A stretch of DNA of 39,810 nt from Oscillospiraceae bacterium (GTDB taxonomy: Bacteria > Bacillota > Clostridia > Oscillospirales > Oscillospiraceae): positions 1-39,810 of the forward strand of contig JAEEZZ010000161.1 in NCBI GenBank assembly GCA_016292255.1, read 5' to 3'. This document shows positions 22,498 to 30,341 of the stretch, in pieces. A program made the position numbers and the translations under genes. Under the pieces are notes generated by a model. The model was not told the DNA's origin. It saw nothing but the letters and a program-made list of their open reading frames with translations, and did no database searches. Numbering within the stretch: position 1 is the stretch's first letter; each line of letters opens with the position of its first letter.

Positions 22498-24228
22498 TCA
22501 GGGCTTCAATTCCAGATACAGTCCCCGGTACTGCCAGGCGGAGCTTTCCCAGGAGACGTCCTTTTCCATGTCCCGGCGGAGCATTTCGTCCCAGCGCTCG
22601 CGGTCGGTGAAGTAGAGGGTCTTGGCCCGGTTGATCGCGTCCAGCAGCAGGCCCGCGTCGTAGCGGTCGAAGCTGAAGCCGTTGCCCTCGTTGGTGTACT
22701 GATTGTAGGGCTGGACGGTGTCCTTGAGGCCGCCGGTCTCCCGCACCACGGGCACCGTGCCGTAGCGCATGGCAATGAGCTGGGTCAGCCCGCAGGGCTC
22801 AAAGAGGGAGGGCACCAGCAGGGCGTCGGCGCCGGCGTAGATCCGGTGGGCCAGGCCCTCGTCGTAGGCGATATAGGCGCAGACGGAGCCCTTGTAGCTG
22901 TTCTCAAACTGCCGGAAGGAGCCCTCGTAGCGGGCGTCGCCGGTGCCCAGCACCACCACCTGGGTGTTGCCGTCCACCAGGGCGGGGAGAATGGCGTTCA
23001 CCAGATCCAGACCCTTCTGATCCGTCAGCCGGGAGACCAGGCCCAGCACCATCTTGTCCCCGTCCTGCTCCAGCCCCAGCTGCGCCTGGAGGGCCAGCTT
23101 GTTGGCCCGCTTCCCTGCCGGGGCGTCATCCTCGCCGTAGTTGGCCGCCAGCAGCCGGTCCGTCCGGCTGTCCCATTGGGCCGTGTCGATGCCGTTGACA
23201 ATGCCCCGCAGCTTGCCGGAATGGTAGCGCAGGTGGGCGTCCAGCCCGTCGCCGAAGAACTCCGTCTGGATCTCCCCGGCGTAGGTGCCGCTGACGGTGG
23301 TGATCCGGTCGCAGTAGGTGAGCCCGCCCTTGAGCATACTGGCATCCACCCAGTTCTGGGTCAGGGCGTCCTTGTTGAACACATAGTCGGGCAGATTGGT
23401 CCAGTACTGGATGGTGGGGATGTTGTAGACCCCCTGGAAGCGGAGGTTGTGGATGGTCAGCACGGACTTGGAGCCCGCCAAGGGCGTCTCCGCAAAGAGC
23501 GTCCGCAGATAGACCGGCACCAGCGCCGCCTGCCAGTCGTGGCAGTGGATGACGTCGGGGACCCAGTCCATATAGTTCAGCGCGGCCAGGGCGGCCTTGC
23601 CGAAGTAGCAGAAGCGGGGGATGTCGTCGATCAGGTTGGTGTAGGGGTTGCCGTAGGAGAAGAACTCCTCATTGTCGATGAAGTCGTAGACCACCCCGTC
23701 CCAGACGTATTCCATGATCCCCACGTAGAAGCTGCGGCCGTCGGCACAGAGATCCATATAGAACGAGCCCCGGTAGATCATCCTGTCCTGCCACTGCTGG
23801 GGAATGCAGCGGTAGCGGGGCAGGATCACCTTTACGTCGCAGTTCAGCTTGGCCAGGGCCTTGGGCAGGGCGTACATCACGTCGCCCAGACCGCCGGTCT
23901 TGACGAAGGGGTAGCACTCGGAGCCAATGAAGGCCACGCTCCGCCGAGGCTGGGGCAGCTCCGGCACAGCGGCTTCCGCAACGGGCGCGGGCTCCACAGC
24001 GGGTGCGGGCTCCACAGCAGGAGCGACTTCCGCCACGGGAGCGGACTCCACAGCGGGAGCGGGCTCCACGGGTTCCGCTTTCTTTGTCGTGCGCTTCTTC
24101 ACCGGAGCCTTTTTCTCGGCGGGCTTCTTTTCAGCGGTTTTCTTTACAGGCTTCTTCTCGGCCTGTTCGTTTTCTTTCATAACAGCCGGTTTTTCCTCCG
24201 GCAGCGTTTCAGTTTTCTTTTTCGGCAT
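22498..24228 (-). CDS. glgA: Glycogen synthase (GT5) with a long disordered N-terminal extension
   Basis: A protein of 576 residues. From about residue 96 it is a standard bacterial glycogen synthase that adds ADP-glucose units to alpha-1,4-glucan. The glucose-nucleotide loop is KTGGLGDVMYALPKAL (from Lys110), followed by HCHDWQAALVP, the domain linker, LVSRLTDQKGLDL, and SLFEPCGLTQLIAMRYGTVP with the catalytic Glu of the E-x7-E retaining motif. Before this lie 95 residues unlike the usual enzyme: a Lys/Glu/Pro-rich stretch (EKKP, AEKK and VKK units, 1-50), then Ala-Pro-Val-Glu repeats (51-90). The start at 24228 has AAGGAGGAA upstream and a good promoter, so the extension is probably real. 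Confidence 0.95.
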   Translation of the reverse strand: MPKKKTETLPEEKPAVMKENEQAEKKPVKKTAEKKPAEKKAPVKKRTTKKAEPVEPAPAVESAPVAEVAPAVEPAPAVEPAPVAEAAVPELPQPRRSVAFIGSECYPFVKTGGLGDVMYALPKALAKLNCDVKVILPRYRCIPQQWQDRMIYRGSFYMDLCADGRSFYVGIMEYVWDGVVYDFIDNEEFFSYGNPYTNLIDDIPRFCYFGKAALAALNYMDWVPDVIHCHDWQAALVPVYLRTLFAETPLAGSKSVLTIHNLRFQGVYNIPTIQYWTNLPDYVFNKDALTQNWVDASMLKGGLTYCDRITTVSGTYAGEIQTEFFGDGLDAHLRYHSGKLRGIVNGIDTAQWDSRTDRLLAANYGEDDAPAGKRANKLALQAQLGLEQDGDKMVLGLVSRLTDQKGLDLVNAILPALVDGNTQVVVLGTGDARYEGSFRQFENSYKGSVCAYIAYDEGLAHRIYAGADALLVPSLFEPCGLTQLIAMRYGTVPVVRETGGLKDTVQPYNQYTNEGNGFSFDRYDAGLLLDAINRAKTLYFTDRERWDEMLRRDMEKDVSWESSAWQYRGLYLELKP

Positions 24229-24254
24229 AGTACATTCCTCCTTGTGACAGCCCA

Positions 24255-24284
24255 ATTATACCCCCGATTCCGGGTCTAAGTCAA
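24255..24284 (-). promoter_or_regulatory. Sigma-A promoter of glgA
   Basis: On the minus strand TTGACT (24284-24279) and TATAAT (24260-24255) are separated by 18 bases. It lies about 30 bases before the start codon, which supports the long N-terminus. Confidence 0.8.
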
Positions 24285-24342
24285 GTCCCCCGCCCGCGTT
24301 CTCTCATTTTGCATTTGCCTTCCGCGCTGCGGGTTACGCTGC

Positions 24343-24418
24343 GTAGGGGCTGGCGTCCTCGACAGCCCGAACGTATCGAAACAGGAGAGCCACGGGGCGT
24401 CGGGACGCCGCCCCCTAC
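24343..24418. repeat. Inverted pair of GTAG-hairpin repeats (BIME-like)
   Basis: A plus-strand unit begins GTAG at 24343 with stem GGGCTG/CAGCCC (24347-24368). A minus-strand unit begins GTAG at 24418 (read as CTAC on the plus strand) with a GC-rich imperfect palindrome down to about 24394. The two face each other across about 25 bases. This head-to-head layout is that of bacterial interspersed mosaic elements made from two REPs. Confidence 0.7.
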
Positions 24419-24430
24419 GCTGCACCCTCT

Positions 24431-24482
24431 CATTATGCATTATGCACTATGCATTATGCATTCGAATAGCCGCCGCTATTCG
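24431..24482. repeat. TGCATTA heptamers and a hairpin over the ybaK stop codon
   Basis: ATTATGCATTATGCACTATG-type heptamers run from 24431 to about 24462. Directly after them CGAATAGC and GCTATTCG (24463-24482, loop CGCC) form a palindrome that includes the stop codon of the ybaK-like gene. It may stabilise the 3' end of the minus-strand mRNA. There is no T tract. Confidence 0.55.
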
Positions 24483-24952
24483 CACAGATCCGCGTACTGG
24501 AACGGCGTCAGCTTTGCCAGCTCGTCGGGGGGCAGCTCCACCTGGTAGCCGATCTTCCCAGCGCTGAACAGGATGCGGTCATAGAGGATGGCGCTCTCCT
24601 CCACAAAGGTGGGGAAGGGCTTCTTCATGCCGATGGGGGAGCAGCCCCCGTGGATGTAGCCCGTCAGGGGCAGCAGCTCCTTGGCCTTGACCATGGCGAT
24701 GCTCTTTTCCCCCGAGGCCGCGGCGGCCTTTTTCAGATCCAGCTCCTGCAGCACGGGGATCACAAAGACGTAGTGCTGGCCGGACTTCCCCTCCGTCACC
24801 AGGGTTTTGAAGACCCGCTCCGGATCCTGCCCCAGAACGGCGGCCACCTCGGCCCCGCTGACGGCCCCGGTGCCCTCGTAACAATGGCTCTCATAGCGGA
24901 CACCCTGCTGATCCAGCAAGCGCATCACGTTGGTTTTTTCCTGTTTTTTCAT
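24476..24952 (-). CDS. ybaK: YbaK/EbsC family aminoacyl-tRNA deacylase
   Basis: A protein of 158 residues of the YbaK (INS-like) editing family, which hydrolyses Cys-tRNA(Pro) made by mistake by prolyl-tRNA synthetase. Key features are VFKTLV with the catalytic Lys of the family, VIPVLQELDLKKAA, and GYIHGGCSPIGMKK, the GxxSPxG segment that forms the active-site loop. PTFVEESAILYDRILFSAGKIGYQVEL is the normal ending. It starts immediately after the stop of the ComB-like gene with no spacer, so the two are cotranscribed and probably coupled. The assignment as YbaK rather than ProXp or EbsC is by length and motifs. Confidence 0.9.
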   Translation of the reverse strand: MKKQEKTNVMRLLDQQGVRYESHCYEGTGAVSGAEVAAVLGQDPERVFKTLVTEGKSGQHYVFVIPVLQELDLKKAAAASGEKSIAMVKAKELLPLTGYIHGGCSPIGMKKPFPTFVEESAILYDRILFSAGKIGYQVELPPDELAKLTPFQYADLCE

Positions 24953-25708
24953 TTACACTTCCACCTTTTCCGTTCGTAGGGCGGCCTGACCCCAGGCTGC
25001 CGACGAGTGCAGATCCGAGAGATCCACCTTTTCCATACGCAATCCCAGCTTATCCTCCGTCGCCCGAAGCACGAAGGGGAACAGATCCCGCTTCGTGCAG
25101 AGCCAGAAATCCGCCTCCGGGAAGACCTCCTGGTTGTCGGGATCAAAGAAATGCCTGCCGCCCCGCAGACGCAGGGCATCCGTCCGGGCCTCCAGATCCG
25201 GCAGGGGCCGATCCAGCAGCAGGGAGCGGATGTATTCGGCGCAGAGCAGATCCTCCGGGGCCTCCCGGACGCCTGCGTTGCCCATGCAGACCAAGCTGAC
25301 GGTGGCCGGGTTTCTGGCCCGGATGTAGGCGGCCACAGCCGCCGCGTTCACCAGGCTGCCGGTGATCCGCTCGTCCGCGTGGACGGCCTGGGTGAGTCCC
25401 TGGGTCCCAGCGCTGGTGCTGTGGATGATCCGCCTGCCCCGGACGGCCTCGGCGGGAATGGTACTGGGGGAGTTGCCGTAGTCGAAGCCCTCGCATTTGG
25501 CCCCGCCCCGCTCACCCACCAGCAGGACTTCGGGGTCGCGCTGCCGCCAGGCAAAGGCTTCCTCCAGCGTCCGCACGGGCCGGAGCTCCGCCGCGCCCCG
25601 CTGGGTCAGATAGCATTCCAGCGAAAAGGCCCGCAGCACGTCGATGATGACAGCCAGCCCCCGGGCCTGCTTCGCGCCCTCAATGAGTTGTAAGATCTGA
25701 ATATCCAT
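24953..25708 (-). CDS. ComB-like 2-phosphosulfolactate phosphatase family protein
   Basis: A protein of 251 residues matching the ComB family: AVIIDVLRAFSLECYLTQRGA near the N-terminus, LLVGERGGAKCEGFDYGNSPS, then IIHSTSAGTQGL and GSLVNAAAVAAYI, motifs that bind magnesium and phosphate. In methanogens ComB removes phosphate from 2-phosphosulfolactate on the way to coenzyme M. Homologues are widespread in bacteria that do not make coenzyme M, so here the substrate is uncertain and may be another phosphoester. The start at 25708 is preceded by GAGGG. The gene is first in a two-gene operon with ybaK, a pairing with no obvious metabolic link. Confidence 0.8.
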   Translation of the reverse strand: MDIQILQLIEGAKQARGLAVIIDVLRAFSLECYLTQRGAAELRPVRTLEEAFAWRQRDPEVLLVGERGGAKCEGFDYGNSPSTIPAEAVRGRRIIHSTSAGTQGLTQAVHADERITGSLVNAAAVAAYIRARNPATVSLVCMGNAGVREAPEDLLCAEYIRSLLLDRPLPDLEARTDALRLRGGRHFFDPDNQEVFPEADFWLCTKRDLFPFVLRATEDKLGLRMEKVDLSDLHSSAAWGQAALRTEKVEV

Positions 25709-25739
25709 ATCATTTTCCCTCTTTTTGTGCTTCCCTGTC

Positions 25740-25768
25740 ATCATACCACGTTCGAAGGGCAAAAACAA
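25740..25768 (-). promoter_or_regulatory. Possible promoter of the comB-like/ybaK operon
   Basis: On the minus strand TATGAT (25745-25740) has TTGTTT (25768-25763) 17 bases upstream. The -35 match is weak. Confidence 0.5.
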
Positions 25769-25855
25769 GGGCAAATCCCGGCAGACAGGATCTCCCCGGG
25801 GATACCCCGCCGCAGCGCAGCGTATGACCCCGCCCCAGCGAGGCTACAATAATAC

Positions 25856-25885
25856 TTGCATTATTTGCCGGAATATGGTATGATA
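25856..25885 (+). promoter_or_regulatory. Probable promoter of the DUF2207-type gene
   Basis: TATGAT (25880-25885) has TTGCAT (25856-25861) 18 bases upstream. Its position shows that the in-frame TTG at 25888 cannot be the start and supports the GTG at 25930. Confidence 0.55.
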
Positions 25886-25929
25886 TCTTGAAACTTTATG
25901 GCCGGGAGACGGCGGAGGGAGGGAATGTC

Positions 25930-27741
25930 GTGCGAAGGATGCTGTTGGCTCTGCTGACGGTACTGCTTTTGGGGCTGCTTTCTGTGACGGCCTATGCCGA
26001 CGGCACGACTGTCACCGCCATGTCCACCGACTGTGCCGTGGAAAACGACGGGGCCTGCACCCTGACCATGCGCTTCACCGTGGAGTTCGCCCCGGGGACG
26101 GAGTCCTTTTCGATCCCCATCTCCCCTGCGGCCAAGGATATCTACTGCACCATGCCCTACACCCTCCGCAGCGGAGACGGCTGCAAGCTGCTGACGCTCA
26201 CCGGCGTGCTTTCCGGCAGAACGGAGATCACCGTCTCCTATCGCCTGGCGGAGACCGTGTCGGAGGATGGGGACGAACAGAGCTTTTCCGTGCAGCTGCT
26301 CTATCCCGCCTGGACCTGCCCCATCACCGGCTACGACGTCACGGTGCGGATGCCCGGCGTTTTCGCGTCGCTCCCGACGTTCTTCTCCGGCTACCACGGA
26401 GATCTGATCGACAACTACATGGAGATCTCCATTACCCAGGGCGTGATCCACGCGGTGCTGAACGCCTCCCAGACGCTCCGGGATCATGAGGCCATGACGG
26501 TCAGCCTGCAGCTGCCCAAGGGCTTTTTCGATCTGCGCTTTCTGGCGGGCAAGACGATCAAGGTCGACCGCCTGCTGTTCCTGGCCCTGCTGCTGATGGC
26601 GGCGGTCTTCTGGGCGGCACTTCTCCGGAACCGGCCCGTGCTTCCCAAGCGGCAGGCGATGCCGCCGGAGGGTGGCAACGCCGGGGAGATCCCCTTTATT
26701 CTCACACAGCGAGCCCCGGATCTTGCGCTGATGGTGGTGCAGTGGGCCTCGCTGGGCTATCTGACTCTGACCCGGGCCCGGGGCGGCCGCGTCTGGCTGA
26801 CCCGGCAGATCGACATGGACACCGAGCGCAAGCGCTTTGAGTGCGAGATCTTCCATACGCTGTTTTCCCGGGGCGATTACTGCGACCTACGCAGCGCGGA
26901 GTATATCAAGGCCCGCCGCATGGCGGATGAAAAGACCCGGGCGTTCTGGCAGAACCGGGTCTACGATCCCAAGGCCGGCTCCCCGCTGATCTTCCGGCTG
27001 CTGGTGCTGGGAGCGGGGCTGGCCTTGTGCCTGGCCTGCTTCGACGCCTGGGTGGCCTCCAAAAGCTGGCGCTGGCTTGCCATCATCCCCCTGAGCCTTG
27101 TGGGCACGGCGGCCTGCCATGCGATCCAGGAGCTGGGCGGCTTTCTCCTGCGGCGGCACAGCCTGCGGACGCTCTGCCTTGCCGTGCTGTCCGCGCTGTT
27201 TCTGCTTCTGACGGGCATAAACGGCGGGCTGCTGCGGTATATGCTGCTGAATCTGGCGGCCCAGCTTGCCGCGGGGCTGCTGCTTCGCTGCGGCGGCCGC
27301 CGGACAAGGGCCGGAGCTGCCCAGGCCGCGGAGCTGCTGGGCTACCGCCGCTGGCTGCTCTCCGCGCCGCGGGAGCTGCTGGAGGTGGATCTGGAGGACG
27401 ATCCCCAATTCTTCTACCGGATCATCCCCTTTGCCGACGCCCTGCGGGTGGGCCGGGCCGTGGCCGGGACCCTGGAGGGTGTCCGGCTGGAGCCCTGCGA
27501 CTGGCTGATCTGGGAGGGAAAGACCCTCCGAACCGCGCCCGCCTTCTTTGCCCGCTATGAGCGGCTGATGGCCGCGCTCCGGGGCGAGCGGGAGCCCGGC
27601 CTGCGGGCGAGACCCGCGCCCGCAAGGGATCGGCAGGTCTCCACCCGGGTCAATCTGCCCCGCCGGGACGCGGCGCGGGATCGGCAGCCGACCCGAAATG
27701 ACCGCCCCCGCAGCGACGGGAGAAACGGAGAACGTCCATGA
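25930..27741 (+). CDS. DUF2207-type membrane protein with an Arg-rich tail
   Basis: A protein of about 603 residues. It starts at a GTG (25930) behind GGAGGGAGGG, giving a signal peptide [23 protein letters not shown]. An extracytoplasmic beta-rich domain (about 25-210) has the look of DUF2207: [17 protein letters not shown], then a second sandwich and a transmembrane helix (about 220-240). A cytoplasmic region and four more hydrophobic helices (about 355-475) follow, and then a second cytoplasmic domain. The last 45 residues are rich in Arg, Asp and Pro (RDRQ occurs twice) and look disordered. DUF2207 proteins are of unknown function, probably envelope proteins. The stop overlaps the mnmA ATG by four bases, so it is coupled to tRNA modification only by position. 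Confidence 0.75.
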   Translation: MRRMLLALLTVLLLGLLSVTAYADGTTVTAMSTDCAVENDGACTLTMRFTVEFAPGTESFSIPISPAAKDIYCTMPYTLRSGDGCKLLTLTGVLSGRTEITVSYRLAETVSEDGDEQSFSVQLLYPAWTCPITGYDVTVRMPGVFASLPTFFSGYHGDLIDNYMEISITQGVIHAVLNASQTLRDHEAMTVSLQLPKGFFDLRFLAGKTIKVDRLLFLALLLMAAVFWAALLRNRPVLPKRQAMPPEGGNAGEIPFILTQRAPDLALMVVQWASLGYLTLTRARGGRVWLTRQIDMDTERKRFECEIFHTLFSRGDYCDLRSAEYIKARRMADEKTRAFWQNRVYDPKAGSPLIFRLLVLGAGLALCLACFDAWVASKSWRWLAIIPLSLVGTAACHAIQELGGFLLRRHSLRTLCLAVLSALFLLLTGINGGLLRYMLLNLAAQLAAGLLLRCGGRRTRAGAAQAAELLGYRRWLLSAPRELLEVDLEDDPQFFYRIIPFADALRVGRAVAGTLEGVRLEPCDWLIWEGKTLRTAPAFFARYERLMAALRGEREPGLRARPAPARDRQVSTRVNLPRRDAARDRQPTRNDRPRSDGRNGERP

Positions 27742-28799
27742 AAGCACTGATCGCCATGAGCGGCGGCGTGGATTCCGCCGTGGCCGCCCTGCGGATGCGG
27801 CAGGCCGGCTGGGACTGCGTGGGCTGCACCATGAAGCTCTACCAGAACGAGGACGCGGGCATCTCCCGGGAGCACAGCTGCTGCTCTCTGGACGACGTGG
27901 AGGACGCCCGGGCCGTGGCCTACCGGCTGGGGATCCCCCATCACGTCTTCAACTTTTCCGATGATTTCCGGGAGAAGGTCATCGATAAATTCGTGGCCTC
28001 CTATCTGGCGGGCCGGACGCCCAATCCCTGCATTGACTGTAACCGCTATCTGAAATTCTCCCGCCTCTACCGCCGGGCCGCGGAGCTGGGCTGCGACGTG
28101 CTGGTCACCGGCCACTACGCCCGGATCCTGCAGGAAGACGGCCTCTGGTGCCTGAAAAAGGCCCTGGATCCGGAAAAGGATCAGAGCTACGTGCTCTATC
28201 AGATGGATCAGGATCAGCTGGCCCATACCCGCTTCCCCCTGGGGGAGCTGACCAAGCCGGAGGTGCGCGCCATTGCCGCGGAGCAGGGCTTTGTCAATGC
28301 CCGCAAGCCGGACAGCCAGGATATCTGCTTCGTCCCCGACGGGGATTACGCCCGGATCATCCAGCTGCGGACGGGGATCGTCCCGGAGCCCGGGGACTTT
28401 GTGGATCAAAACGGCAAGATCCTGGGCCGTCACCGGGGCATCATCCACTACACCGTGGGTCAGCGCCGGGGCCTGGGCTTGTCCTTCGATCAGCCCTACT
28501 ACGTGGTGCGGATCGACCCCGCGGCCAACACCGTGACCCTGGGCCCCAGGGAGGCGCTGTTCTCCCAGACGGCGCTGGTGCCGGCGTTCCATTGGATCTC
28601 GGGGGAGGCGCCTTCCGCGCCCATCCGCTGCGCAGCCAAGATCCGCTATCGCCACCGGGAGCAGCCCTGCCTGCTGACGCCCCTGCCCGACGGAGGCGCC
28701 CGCCTGGACTTCGACCAGCCCCAGCGGGCCATTACGCCGGGGCAATCTGCCGTGGTCTACGACGGAGACAAGGTTCTCGGCGGCGGAGAGCTGGCATAG
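27738..28799 (+). CDS. mnmA: tRNA-specific 2-thiouridylase MnmA
   Basis: A protein of 353 residues that puts sulfur on C2 of the wobble uridine (U34) in tRNAs for Lys, Glu and Gln. The PP-loop for ATP is MSGGVDSAV at the N-terminus. The catalytic Cys98 is in [12 protein letters not shown] and the second Cys197 in [13 protein letters not shown]; both are needed for persulfide transfer. [12 protein letters not shown] and the C-terminal beta-barrel are as in other MnmA proteins. Length is typical. The ATG overlaps the previous stop as ATGA. A gap of 48 bases follows to the next gene. No IscS-type cysteine desulfurase gene is in the window. Confidence 0.97.
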   Translation: MKALIAMSGGVDSAVAALRMRQAGWDCVGCTMKLYQNEDAGISREHSCCSLDDVEDARAVAYRLGIPHHVFNFSDDFREKVIDKFVASYLAGRTPNPCIDCNRYLKFSRLYRRAAELGCDVLVTGHYARILQEDGLWCLKKALDPEKDQSYVLYQMDQDQLAHTRFPLGELTKPEVRAIAAEQGFVNARKPDSQDICFVPDGDYARIIQLRTGIVPEPGDFVDQNGKILGRHRGIIHYTVGQRRGLGLSFDQPYYVVRIDPAANTVTLGPREALFSQTALVPAFHWISGEAPSAPIRCAAKIRYRHREQPCLLTPLPDGGARLDFDQPQRAITPGQSAVVYDGDKVLGGGELA

Positions 28800-28847
28800 C
28801 CTTTCAATCAGAACAATCACCTTCCAACAATAAGGAGGAAACCAACT

Positions 28848-30314
28848 ATGAGCACAGCCACCGGCAGCGTGCGGGGCGGACGTTATTCCACCCGCGGCGC
28901 CAGAAGAGAAAAGAAACCCGCAGCAGCCTGGATGCAGATCCTGTTTTCCCTGCTTCTGCTGCTGGATCTGTTTCTGCTTTATACCATCATCATGCAGCTC
29001 ACCCACCAGCAGATGGCCTTCGAGGCCAGCAAGGGCATGAACCTGTTCCTGCTGGCGCTGTTCGCGGTGGGCGCTGTGGCGACGATCTGGGCGGTGATCC
29101 GCACCAACGCGTGGAAGCGGCTGCTTTGCCTGCTGCTGATCTTTCTGATCCTCTATCTGACCTTCTCCTTCTCCGAGCTTCCGCTGGTGAAGAAGTACCG
29201 TGAGCTGTGGATCTCCACCGCCATGTCCACCATGCGGCACCAGGGCCTTGCCACGTATTACCTTCCCGCCTCTGCGGTGGAGGTGATCACGAGCCGGGAG
29301 CAGGCGGCCCGGGATAAGCAGGTGGGCGACAATACCATCGACAATTTCACCCACGATGCAGACGATCACAGCAACTGGTACAAGCCGGGGCAGCAGAGCG
29401 TGATAACAGTCCCCGACAGGGAGTTCGATACCCTGAGCGAAGCGCAGCAGGCGTTCTACCGCCTGTTCTATGAGCTGGACATCGACAGCGCCGAGGCCTG
29501 GTTCAAGGCGCACCCGGACGCGCTGAAAAACGGCTATGAGCACGTGCTGGTCAACGAGACCGCGCTGGGCGGCGACGGCACCACCATCCGCACGAAGCTG
29601 GGAGAAAAGGTCCTGGCCATCGACGCGGACAACCAGATCCTCATCGTGGAGGTGGACTGCGACGGCTCCCGGGGCGTGATGGCCATCGGCAAGCTGCCCT
29701 CCAGGCTGGGCCTCTACCCCTCCTCCAACCTTCCCAGCTGGGGGCAGACGGCGGGCGGCATCGCCGAGGACAACGGCGGCATTCTGGCCATGAACGGCTC
29801 CGGCTTCTACGACCCCGAGGGCGCCGGCAACGGCAGCGTGATCGTGGGCTGGGCCAAGTGCAGCAACGGCAAGACCTACGGCGAGCACTGCGGCTGGGGC
29901 TACAAGCGTCTGGAGCTCCACAAAAACGGATGGTTCTACATCGAAGACGCCGTCTACACCTCCGACGATGAGATCACCGACGCCATGGAGTTCACCCCCG
30001 GTCTGATCATCAACGGCAACAAGCTGGATCCCGGCATCTGGACCAGCCAGAATCCCAGAGCCACCATCGGCCAGTCTGTGCGCGGCGAAATCCTCATGCT
30101 CTGCGTGGAGGGCCGGACGCTGGCATCCCCCGGCTGTTCGGTGGACGTCTGCGCGGACGTGCTTCTGACCCACGACTGCATCACAGCGCTGAACTGCGAC
30201 GGCGGCACCACCGCCATGCTGTGGTATCGGGGCGAGCCCATCATCCGCTGCTCCAATTCCGCGATCCCCGAGGGCCGCTATCTGCCCAACGCCTGGGTCT
30301 ACGTTGGAGACTGA
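28848..30314 (+). CDS. Phosphodiester-glycosidase-like protein with membrane-spanning N-terminus
   Basis: A protein of 488 residues. Residues 1-27 are basic and cytoplasmic, three hydrophobic helices follow (about 28-50, 64-84 and 89-108), and from about 155 there is a domain shared with the next gene. The end matches the phosphodiester glycosidase (NAGPA/DUF2233) family: GGILAMNGSGFYD, EFTPGLIINGN, GQSVRGEILMLCVEGR, and CITALNCDGGTTAMLWYRGE, corresponding to ALNLDGGGSS. RYLPNAWVYVGD closes the domain (family: vpnaw). The family removes sugars through phosphodiester bonds, and bacterial members may act on surface glycans. A strong AAGGAGGAA site precedes the ATG. The catalytic domain lies outside the membrane if the topology is right. 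Confidence 0.85.
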   Translation: MSTATGSVRGGRYSTRGARREKKPAAAWMQILFSLLLLLDLFLLYTIIMQLTHQQMAFEASKGMNLFLLALFAVGAVATIWAVIRTNAWKRLLCLLLIFLILYLTFSFSELPLVKKYRELWISTAMSTMRHQGLATYYLPASAVEVITSREQAARDKQVGDNTIDNFTHDADDHSNWYKPGQQSVITVPDREFDTLSEAQQAFYRLFYELDIDSAEAWFKAHPDALKNGYEHVLVNETALGGDGTTIRTKLGEKVLAIDADNQILIVEVDCDGSRGVMAIGKLPSRLGLYPSSNLPSWGQTAGGIAEDNGGILAMNGSGFYDPEGAGNGSVIVGWAKCSNGKTYGEHCGWGYKRLELHKNGWFYIEDAVYTSDDEITDAMEFTPGLIINGNKLDPGIWTSQNPRATIGQSVRGEILMLCVEGRTLASPGCSVDVCADVLLTHDCITALNCDGGTTAMLWYRGEPIIRCSNSAIPEGRYLPNAWVYVGD

Positions 30315-30341
30315 CGGAAACAAGAGAACGGAGAAACAGAT

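Noticed and set aside
22495..24279. Open frame of about 590 codons on the plus strand, opposite glgA
   Set aside because: It is the complement of a well-supported glycogen synthase and begins inside the inverted repeat.
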